Assembly (NCBI GenBank): GCA_902806335.1
Contig: CADCWG010000026.1
Location: 1-42,418 of the forward strand
Direction: 5' to 3'
Length of the DNA: 42,418 bases
Source of the DNA: an uncultured Thermomicrobiales bacterium
GTDB taxonomy: Bacteria; Chloroflexota; Chloroflexia; Thermomicrobiales; UBA6265
The position numbers and the translations under genes were made by a program. The number at the start of each line of letters is the position of its first letter. Position 1 is the first letter of the stretch. This document shows positions 34,290 to 41,406 of the stretch, in pieces. Below the pieces are notes generated by a model. That model was not told the DNA's origin, ran no database searches, and saw only the letters and a list, made by a program, of their open reading frames with translations.

Positions 34290-35186
34290 CTACCCGCGCG
34301 GCGGCCCCTGGGCGATCCGCTCGGTCATCGCGCCCACGGGCCAGTCGCCCTCCCACTGCCAGCCGAACGCCCAGGGGTTGACGTCCTCCAGCCACCAGGT
34401 GGCCCCAGCGTCGCGATAGGCCGCGGCCTTGGTCGCCCCGCGGTCCTGGTCCTCCCCGGGCGTCCGGCCGGCGACGACCACGTCGAACGGCCCGTCGGTG
34501 GTCCGATGCTCGGCGGTGTAGGCGATCACCTCCCGGAGTTCGGCCGGCGGCATCGTCTCCCCGAAGTCCAGGCCGTCCCGGAGCGGGAAGACGCCGTCCC
34601 AGCGAGCCGCCCGCCGGAACGGCGGCTTGGTCGGCCAGAACCCCGCGACCCAGATCGGTACCCGGGGCGTCTGGATGGGCGTCGGAAGCAGCGGCAGCGG
34701 TGACCCATCGCCGCCGGCGCCCTCCGACCGGGGGTCCACGACGTAGTGGCGCCCGTGGTGGCCCACGGGTTGGCCGCTCCAGATAGCGGTCAGCACGTCC
34801 AGGCCCTCGTCGAGCATCGCGCCGCGGGTTCGGAGGTCGGTCTCCTCCCCCAGGCCGGCCCATTCGGCGTCCCCGCCGCCGATCCCGACCCCAAGGACGA
34901 ACCGGCCGGCCGAGAGCTGGTCGAGCGCCACGGTCTCCCGGGCGAGTTTGACCGGGCGACGCCGTGGGAGCGGCGTCACCATCGGCCCGAGCCGGACCCG
35001 CTCGGTCGCCACGGCCATCGCCGCCAGGGCCACCCAGGGGTCGGTCACCGGGAACGGCCCCCAGACGACGTGGTCCCAGACGAACACCCCGTCCCAGCCC
35101 GCGGCCTCCGCCGACCGGGCGAGGTCCGCCAGCACCCGTGGGTCCCCGTACGGCCCGAAGTTGGGCACCGTGATCCCGAACCGCAT
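34290..35186 (-). CDS. LLM-class flavin-dependent oxidoreductase
   Basis: This 298-residue member of the luciferase-like monooxygenase superfamily uses FMN or F420. The N-terminus 'MRFGITVPNFGPYGDPRVLA' and 'AEAAGWDGVFVWDHVVWG' are typical, as is 'LDQLSAGRFVLGVGIGGGDAE'. The C-terminal 'VVAGRTPGEDQDRGATKAAAYRDAGATWWLE' region also fits. ATG 35186 has GGAGGG at good spacing. It is convergent with the carbonic anhydrase gene and divergent from the gene at 35687. Substrate and cofactor (FMN versus F420) cannot be decided from sequence reading. Confidence 0.88.
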   Translation of the reverse strand: MRFGITVPNFGPYGDPRVLADLARSAEAAGWDGVFVWDHVVWGPFPVTDPWVALAAMAVATERVRLGPMVTPLPRRRPVKLARETVALDQLSAGRFVLGVGIGGGDAEWAGLGEETDLRTRGAMLDEGLDVLTAIWSGQPVGHHGRHYVVDPRSEGAGGDGSPLPLLPTPIQTPRVPIWVAGFWPTKPPFRRAARWDGVFPLRDGLDFGETMPPAELREVIAYTAEHRTTDGPFDVVVAGRTPGEDQDRGATKAAAYRDAGATWWLEDVNPWAFGWQWEGDWPVGAMTERIAQGPPRG

Positions 35187-35686
35187 CGCGCTCCCTCCAG
35201 TACTGCACTTCATGGGGCGTCCCCCCGGCCGATCCCCCGACCGTGCCCGGACGGCCGCTGACCCGTCGTCGCGGGTGCCGACCGGCCGCGCCGCCGTCGC
35301 CTGGCCCAGCCCGGCACCCTGCGAGCCTGATCGGCAACGGTCGTCGCGCCGCTCGGCCGGACGGCCGGTGGGCCAACCGGTTGGCCCACCGGCCAACCCA
35401 CGCAACGGCCCCGCTCCCGAAGCGCGAGCCACGTCCGGGCCCCGGGACGACCGACGCACGATCTAATACCCCCGCCGGTCGAACCACTCTAGCCCGCCGC
35501 AAGGTCACGGGTCACGGGCGGTGGTGGCGTGCGTCAAGCGCCAGGGCGCGCAGGCATGCCCCCGGCGAGGTCGACACGGCCCGACCAGCGGGGCGTGGCC
35601 CGGCCAGCGGGGCACGCCCCGGCGGCGAGGCGTCGGCTATGATCGCGCCTCCGCCGCGGGGGCGGCGCAGTGAAGGGGGAGCGAAC
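35187..35686. other. 500-nt divergent gap with a long palindrome
   Basis: This gap lies between the LLM oxidoreductase (-) and the GGT-family gene (+). It holds the 32-bp palindrome at 35363-35394 and a further partial copy of its arm (GGCCAACC) just to the right. No ORF was found that I would defend. No clear promoter was recognised for either gene. Confidence 0.45.
35363..35394. repeat. 32-bp perfect palindrome
   Basis: Arm GGCCGGTGGGCCAACC is followed immediately by its exact reverse complement. It is centred in the divergent region, 178 nt from the LLM start and 293 nt from the GGT-family start. It has no T-tract on either side, which argues against an intrinsic terminator. Confidence 0.8.
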
Positions 35687-37423
35687 GTGGCAGGGGAGTC
35701 GCCGGGCACCAGGACCGCCTGGGTCCTCGACCGTCAGGAGGCGCGCGTCGCCGCCGGTGGGGGGATGGTCGCGGCCAAGACCGAGGCAGCGGCCGAGGTC
35801 GGCGCGGCGGTCCTCCGGGACGGCGGCAACGCGGTCGACGCCGCGGTGGCGACCGCGTTCGCCTCGGGCGTGGTCGAGCCGTGGATGAGCGGCATCGGCG
35901 GCGGGGGGTACCTGGTCCGCCACGCCCCGGGCGAGCCGCCGGCCGTCGTCGCCTACCCCATGGTCGCCCCCGCGGCGGCCACCCCGGAGATGTTCCCGCT
36001 CTCCGGCGCCGTCGCCGACACCGCCCTCTTCGGCTGGCCGAGCGTGGTCGACGCCGCCAACATCGTCGGCCACCGCGCGGTCGCCGTCCCCGGCACCGTC
36101 GCCGGGCTGGCGCTGGCGACCGAGCGCTTCGGCAGCCTCCCCCTCGCCGACCTGATCGCACCGGCCGCGGCGCTCGCCGAGGAGGGCGTGCCGGTCGGCT
36201 GGCACACCACCTACATGGTCGCCCGCGACTTCGCAACCCTCGCCCGGTACCCGGCCACCGCCGCGGTCTTCCTCGACGCGAACGGCGCGCCGCCGTTCAC
36301 GGTCGACCAGGCCCGCCCGGCGCGGCTGCGGCAGCCCGACCTGGCGCGGACCCTCGGGGCCATCGCCGACGGCGGACCGCGCGCCTTCTACGAGGGACCG
36401 ATCGCCGCCGCGATCGCCGGCCACCTCGCCGAGCACGGCGGGGTCCTCGCCCCCCCCGACCTCGCCGGCTACGCCGCCGCGGTCCAGGCGCCCCTGGCCG
36501 TCGCCTACCGCGGGCACGAGGTGCTGACGCCGGGCGGGGGCACCGGCGGCACGACGCTCGCCCAGTCGCTGGCCCTGCTCGCCCACCACGACCTCGCCGG
36601 GCTCGGCCACAACACCCCGGCGGGGCTCCACCTCCTGGCGCAGGCGTTCCGCGCCGCCTTCGCCGACCGCTTCGCCTACCTGGCCGACCCCGACCACGTC
36701 GACGTCCCGCTCGACGCCCTCCTCGACCCGGGCTACGTCGCCCAGCGCGCCGCCGCCTTCTCACCCGACGGGTCCGGGCCGGTCGCGGCCGGGAATCGGG
36801 AGCGCCTTGGCGTCCGCCACGGCCTGGCGACGTCGGTGCCCGACTACACCGCCGGCGGCAGCACGACCCACCTCTGCGCGGTGGACCGGAACGGCGTCGC
36901 CGTCTCGGTCACCCAGACCCTGCTCGCGCTCTGGGGCAGCCGGGTGGTGGTGCCGGGAACGGGGGTGCTGCTCAACAACGGGATGATGTGGTTCGACCCC
37001 GAGCCGGGGCGGCCGAACTCCGTCGCGGGGGGCAAGCGGCCGCTGAGCAACATGGCGCCGGCGGTGGTGACCCGCGACGGCCAGGCGGTCGCCGCGCTCG
37101 GCTCCAGCGGCGGCCGGCTGATCATGAACGCCAACGCCCAGCTTGTCATGAACCTGGTCGACCACGGCCTCTCGATCCAGCCGGCCCTCGCCGCGCCCCG
37201 GATCGACTGCTCGACGCCCGAGCTGCGTGTCAGCGCCCGGCTGCCGGTCGAGACGCGGGAGGCGCTGGCCGCCCTCGGTCACCGGGTCGCGGTCCGCGTC
37301 GAAGACGCGGGCGGCAGCCAGTTCGCGTCGCCGGTCGGGATCCAGCGCGAGACGGACGGCGCGCTTCGCGGCGGCGCCGACCTCTTCTACCCGGCGATGG
37401 CGATCGGCGTGCCGCCCGCGTGA
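35687..37423 (+). CDS. Gamma-glutamyltransferase-family Ntn hydrolase with altered substrate site
   Basis: This 578-residue self-processing N-terminal nucleophile hydrolase should split at Thr393 in 'GGSTTHLCAVD', leaving a small subunit of 186 residues. The fold landmarks 'GGNAVDAAVATAF', 'GIGGGGYLV', 'LLNNGMMWF' and 'GSSGGRLIM' are all present. The glutamate-binding residues of E. coli GGT are mostly missing: Arg114 aligns to Pro in 'AYPMVAP', Asn411 to Leu413, Asp433 to Met and Ser463 to Asn. No signal peptide is visible, so it is probably cytoplasmic. Oxamate hydrolase (HpxW) or acylase-like activity are alternatives. GTG 35687 has AGGGGGA 6 nt upstream. The alcohol dehydrogenase gene follows after 53 nt. 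Confidence 0.88.
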   Translation: MAGESPGTRTAWVLDRQEARVAAGGGMVAAKTEAAAEVGAAVLRDGGNAVDAAVATAFASGVVEPWMSGIGGGGYLVRHAPGEPPAVVAYPMVAPAAATPEMFPLSGAVADTALFGWPSVVDAANIVGHRAVAVPGTVAGLALATERFGSLPLADLIAPAAALAEEGVPVGWHTTYMVARDFATLARYPATAAVFLDANGAPPFTVDQARPARLRQPDLARTLGAIADGGPRAFYEGPIAAAIAGHLAEHGGVLAPPDLAGYAAAVQAPLAVAYRGHEVLTPGGGTGGTTLAQSLALLAHHDLAGLGHNTPAGLHLLAQAFRAAFADRFAYLADPDHVDVPLDALLDPGYVAQRAAAFSPDGSGPVAAGNRERLGVRHGLATSVPDYTAGGSTTHLCAVDRNGVAVSVTQTLLALWGSRVVVPGTGVLLNNGMMWFDPEPGRPNSVAGGKRPLSNMAPAVVTRDGQAVAALGSSGGRLIMNANAQLVMNLVDHGLSIQPALAAPRIDCSTPELRVSARLPVETREALAALGHRVAVRVEDAGGSQFASPVGIQRETDGALRGGADLFYPAMAIGVPPA

Positions 37424-37476
37424 TGCGGGCAGCCGCCTCGACGGGCCGGGATGGCGCGTAAGGGGGGATTCGGCGT

Positions 37477-38526
37477 ATGAACGCGACGATGCGCGGGGTG
37501 CGGCTCCCCGGGGGGCGCCAGGTGGTCTTCGACGAGGTGCCCCGCCCGGTCCCCGGCCACGGCCAGGTCCTGGTGGCGGTCAAGGCCTCGTCGATCTGCG
37601 GCAGCGACATCCGGGCCATCTACCGCGAGCACCTCGGCCACGGCCCCGAGGCCTACCAGGGCGTGATCGCCGGCCACGAGCCGTGCGGCCAGATCGTCGC
37701 GGTGGGACCGGGCTGCCGCCGCTTCGGACCCGGCGACCGGGTCATCCTCTACCACATCAGCGGCTGCGGCGTCTGCCACGACTGCCGCGAGGGGTACATG
37801 ATCAGCTGCACGTCGCCGGCACGGGCGGCGTACGGCTGGCAGCGAGACGGCGGCCACGCCGACTACGTCCTCGCCGAGGAGAACACCTGCATCGCGCTGC
37901 CCGACGAGCTGAGCTACGTCGACGGCGCGCTCGTCGCCTGCGGCTTCGGTACCGCGTATGAGCCGCTGCGCCGGATGGGCGTCTCCGGCCGCGACCGGGT
38001 CCTCGTCACCGGCATGGGGCCGGTCGGGCTCGCCGTCGGCATGCTCGCGAAGGCGATGGGCGCCCGGGAGGTGATCGGGGCGGACATCGCGCTGCCGCGC
38101 CTAGAGCTGGCGCGCGAGCTCGGCGCCGTGGACGGGACGGTGGTGTCCGACGACCGGGCGCTGGAAGAGATCCAGACGCGGACGGGCGGGCTCGGCTGCG
38201 AGGTCGCGGTCGACTGCTCCGGCTCACCAGCCGGGCGGCTGCTGGCCCTCCGGGGGACGCGACGCTTCGGTCGCTGCGCGATGGTGGGGGAAGGCAGCCG
38301 GGTCGACTTCGACGTCAGCCAGACGCTGATCCACCCCCAGATCACGCTCTACGGCTCCTGGGTCACCAGCATCGGCCACATGGAGGAGCTGGTCGAGAAG
38401 CTCGTACGCTGGGGCCTCAGACCGGAGACGACGGTCACCCATCGCTTCCCGCTCGAGGAGGCCGCCGCCGCCTACCGCGTCGCGGACGAGGGGCAGTCGG
38501 GCAAGGTCTGCCTCGTCCTGGGGTAG
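37477..38526 (+). CDS. Zinc-dependent alcohol dehydrogenase (MDR family)
   Basis: This 349-residue NAD(P)-dependent medium-chain dehydrogenase has the catalytic zinc site Cys41, His67 and Glu68 ('[10 protein letters not shown]'). The structural zinc site is Cys97, Cys100, Cys103 and Cys111 ('[17 protein letters not shown]'). The Rossmann motif is '[10 protein letters not shown]'. The family includes sorbitol, threonine and sugar-alcohol dehydrogenases. ATG 37477 is taken; ATG 37489 is possible. A G-rich stretch lies 10 nt upstream. It probably forms an operon with the GGT-family gene (53-nt gap) and precedes a sugar-importer operon by 320 nt, which hints at polyol or sugar oxidation (inferred). 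Confidence 0.92.
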   Translation: MNATMRGVRLPGGRQVVFDEVPRPVPGHGQVLVAVKASSICGSDIRAIYREHLGHGPEAYQGVIAGHEPCGQIVAVGPGCRRFGPGDRVILYHISGCGVCHDCREGYMISCTSPARAAYGWQRDGGHADYVLAEENTCIALPDELSYVDGALVACGFGTAYEPLRRMGVSGRDRVLVTGMGPVGLAVGMLAKAMGAREVIGADIALPRLELARELGAVDGTVVSDDRALEEIQTRTGGLGCEVAVDCSGSPAGRLLALRGTRRFGRCAMVGEGSRVDFDVSQTLIHPQITLYGSWVTSIGHMEELVEKLVRWGLRPETTVTHRFPLEEAAAAYRVADEGQSGKVCLVLG

Positions 38527-38846
38527 CGTCGGCCACACCTCCCCGCCCAGAGGCTGGACGGCCACGGCGGCCGGGTGACCCGTGATAGGGAAAGGGCAGG
38601 CGGCACCGTCACCGTGGGCGGTCTGACCAGTCCACCGGTCGGGGACCACTCCTTGCGGAGCGGTTATCCGCTTGGCAGGTGGCCGGGCAACCGGGCGTCG
38701 AGCGCGGAGGTGCGTGGAGGCGAGTGGAGAGCCTGGCCCGGGCCGTCGACGCCTCCGCCCCCAGCGGCGAGGCCGCGACGTCGTCGTGGGACCCAAGCGG
38801 GCGCGCGAAGCCGCGCCGCCCCAATGCGGAGAGGAGCACCCAGCAG
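38527..38846 (+). other. 320-nt gap upstream of the third importer operon
   Basis: This gap should hold the operon promoter, but none stands out. One small palindrome, AGCGG-TTAT-CCGCT (38659-38672), could be an operator. In-frame open sequence precedes the binding-protein start without looking like real coding sequence. Confidence 0.35.
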
Positions 38847-40256
38847 ATGGAGTTCCGACGGAGGGTCGCGGCGCTCGCGGCCATGCTCGCGCTACTCATC
38901 CCGATGGTCGCCGCCATGGGCGCCCGACCGAGCCTCGCCCAGGACGCCACGCCGGCCGCGTCGCCGGCCGCCGCCCAGCCCGACCCCTCGATCACCGGCA
39001 CCATCGACGTCGGGATGGTGGCCAACCCGCAGATGGTCGCCCTCCAGGACCTGGTCGCGTCGGGCGCCTTCAACGCGCTCTACCCCAACGTCACGGTCCG
39101 CTTCACCGTCCTCCCCGAGAACGAGATCCGCCAGGTCATCACCCAGGACGTGACGACCCAGGCCGGGCAGTTCGACGTGGTGACGATCGGCCCCTTCGAG
39201 GTCCCGCTCTGGGCGCAGGAGGGCTGGCTGGAGGAGGTCGGCGAGGAGGCCGCGGCCGACCCCAACTACAACCTCGACGACATCTTCCAGGCCCACAAGG
39301 ACAACCTCTCCTTCGAGGAGGGCCTCTACGCCCTGCCGTTCTACGGCGAGAGCTCGATGGTCTTCTACCGGCGAGACCTCTTCGAGGCCGCCGGGATCCA
39401 GATGCCCGAGTCGCCGACCTGGGAGCAGATCGGCCAGTTCGCCCAGCAGCTCGACACCGAGGAGACGTCCGGTGTCTGCCTCCGCGGCCTCCCCGGCTGG
39501 GGTGAGCAGCTGGCGCCGCTGACCACCGTGATCAACGCCTTCGGTGGGCGCTGGTTCGACGAGGACTGGAACGCGCAGCTCAACAGCGAGCAGAGCGCGG
39601 CCGCGATCCGGTTCTACATCGAGACCCTCCAGAACTACGGCCCGGCCGGGTCGGAGGGCAACGGCTTCACCGAGTGCCAGACCCTCTTCAACGAGGGCCG
39701 CGCCGCGATGTGGTACGACGCCACCTCCGCGGCGGAGCTCGTCACCGACCCCGAGCTGAACCCGAACGCCGCCAACGTCGGCTTCGCCTACGCGCCGACC
39801 CAGGCCAGCCCCGAGAACCACGGCAACTGGCTCTGGAACTGGAGCTTCGCGATGGCCGCGAACTCCGACGCCAAGGACGCGGGCCAGGCCTTCATGCGGT
39901 GGGCGACCTCGCCCACCTACTTCCAGACCCTCGTCGCCGAGGAGGGCTACGAGCGGGCGCCGACCGGGTCCCGCACCTCGACCTACCAGGATCCGGGCTA
40001 CCGCGAGTACGCCGGCGCCTTCGCCGACATCGTCCTCCAGTCGCTGGAGAACGCGAACCCGAACCAGCCGACCATCGACCCGGTGCCGTACACCGGCGGC
40101 CAGTTCGTCCGGATCCCCGAGTTCCAGCAGCTGGGCAACGACGTCAGCCAGGAGTTCGCCGCCGCGATCGTCGGCCAGCAGAGCATCGAGGAGGCGATCG
40201 AAGCCGCCAACGACCTCGCCAACCAGGTCGCCCAGGAGGGCGGCTACCAGACGTAG
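38847..40256 (+). CDS. Sugar ABC transporter substrate-binding protein with Sec signal
   Basis: This 469-residue extracytoplasmic binding protein resembles those for sugar alcohols and mannitol/sorbitol. The N-terminus is a Sec signal, 'RRRVAALAAMLALLIPMVAA' with probable cleavage after 'SLAQ' (about residue 32), followed by an Ala/Pro linker. No lipobox Cys is present. The mature part begins 'GTIDVGMVANPQMVALQDL'. 'FYRRDLFEAAGI' and 'GRAAMWYDATSAAELV' are family landmarks. GAGGAG lies 10 nt before ATG 38847. A very stable hairpin (40319-40370) separates it from its permease gene, consistent with higher expression of the binding protein. Confidence 0.92.
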   Translation: MEFRRRVAALAAMLALLIPMVAAMGARPSLAQDATPAASPAAAQPDPSITGTIDVGMVANPQMVALQDLVASGAFNALYPNVTVRFTVLPENEIRQVITQDVTTQAGQFDVVTIGPFEVPLWAQEGWLEEVGEEAAADPNYNLDDIFQAHKDNLSFEEGLYALPFYGESSMVFYRRDLFEAAGIQMPESPTWEQIGQFAQQLDTEETSGVCLRGLPGWGEQLAPLTTVINAFGGRWFDEDWNAQLNSEQSAAAIRFYIETLQNYGPAGSEGNGFTECQTLFNEGRAAMWYDATSAAELVTDPELNPNAANVGFAYAPTQASPENHGNWLWNWSFAMAANSDAKDAGQAFMRWATSPTYFQTLVAEEGYERAPTGSRTSTYQDPGYREYAGAFADIVLQSLENANPNQPTIDPVPYTGGQFVRIPEFQQLGNDVSQEFAAAIVGQQSIEEAIEAANDLANQVAQEGGYQT

Positions 40257-40318
40257 CGGGTCGGCGATGAACGGAGGGTCTCGCCGATCGGCTCGGCCCT
40301 CGTCCAACCCGCAAGCCT

Positions 40319-40370
40319 GGAGGCCCGGCCGCGCGCGTTCCCACCTAGGGGCGCGGGCGGCCGGGCCTCC
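40319..40370 (+). promoter_or_regulatory. Long hairpin between binding-protein and permease genes
   Basis: GGAGGCCCGGCCGCGCGCG pairs with CGCGGGCGGCCGGGCCTCC with a single mismatch (19 positions), enclosing a 14-nt loop. There is no T-tract after it. In binding-protein importer operons such intergenic hairpins stabilise the upstream message or partly stop transcription, giving an excess of binding protein. The function here is inferred. Confidence 0.6.
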
Positions 40371-40441
40371 CGTCCGTCGGACCACCAGCCTGGGCACGTC
40401 GGTGGGCACCGTCGCCCCACCGCCCACCCCGCGGAGGCACC

Positions 40442-41386
40442 ATGGCCGTCGCCAATCGGTCGCTCGCCCCGGCCTACGGGGGGGCCGCACGGCCGTCGTT
40501 CATGCACCGGCTCCTGCACCAGCCGATCGGGCGGTTGCTGATCCTGCCGGCGCTGATCTACGCCATCGTCGTCACGCAGGCCCCGTTCATCCTGACCCTC
40601 TACTACAGCTTCCAGCGCTGGAACCTGCAGCGCCCGTCGACCCGCGGCTTCGCCGGCTTCGACAACTACCGGTTCCTGCTCACGGAGGACCCGGCTTTCC
40701 GGGCGGCCCTCCTCAACACCGCGATCTTCACGATCTCGGCGGTACTGCTCTCGCTGCTCGTCGGGCTGTTCTACGCCGAGCTGGTCAACCACCGCTTTCC
40801 CGGCCGCGGCATCGTGCGCACGCTGCTGATCACGCCCTTCCTCATCATGCCCGCCGCCGCGTCGCTGACGTGGAAGAACATGATGCTCAACCCCACCTAC
40901 GGGGTGGTCGACTGGGTGACGCGGACGGCGCTGCCCGGAGACTTCTCGCCGAACTGGCTGGGCGTCTACCCGAAAGAGTCGATCATCCTGGTGCTGGTCT
41001 GGCGCTGGGCGCCGTTCATGATGCTGATCCTGCTCGCGGGGATGCAGTCGATCTCCGAAGAGGTGCGGGAAGCGGCGCGGGTCGACGGCGCCACCGCCTG
41101 GCAGGAGTTCCGCAGCATCACGCTGCCGCACCTGTCGCGCTTCATGCAGCTCGGCGGCCTGCTCGGCACCGTCTACATCGTCCAGGACTTCGACCCGATC
41201 TACCTGATGACCAAGGGTGGCCCGGGGACCGCCACCACCAACCTCTCCTACCTGACCTACCGCAAGGCGGTCGAAGCGAGCAACGTCGGCCAGGGGGCCG
41301 CGCTCGGGGTGATCGTCGTGATCCTGTCGATGATCGTGATCACGCTCCTGATCCGCTGGCTCGACCGGATGATGCGGAACGCCTGA
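40442..41386 (+). CDS. Sugar ABC transporter permease (MalF type), third importer
   Basis: This 314-residue inner-membrane permease has its first helix at about 32-55 ('LLILPALIYAIVVTQAPFIL'). The EAA loop reads 'VREAARVDGATAWQEFRSIT'. 'GGPGTATTNLSYLTYRKAV' is characteristic of the polyol/sugar permeases near MtlF or SmoF. GGAGG lies 5-6 nt before ATG 40442. It is separated from the binding-protein gene by 185 nt that include a strong hairpin, and followed after 20 nt by the partner permease. Confidence 0.93.
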   Translation: MAVANRSLAPAYGGAARPSFMHRLLHQPIGRLLILPALIYAIVVTQAPFILTLYYSFQRWNLQRPSTRGFAGFDNYRFLLTEDPAFRAALLNTAIFTISAVLLSLLVGLFYAELVNHRFPGRGIVRTLLITPFLIMPAAASLTWKNMMLNPTYGVVDWVTRTALPGDFSPNWLGVYPKESIILVLVWRWAPFMMLILLAGMQSISEEVREAARVDGATAWQEFRSITLPHLSRFMQLGGLLGTVYIVQDFDPIYLMTKGGPGTATTNLSYLTYRKAVEASNVGQGAALGVIVVILSMIVITLLIRWLDRMMRNA

Positions 41387-41406
41387 GCGCCCGCCGGAGG
41401 AGACCG

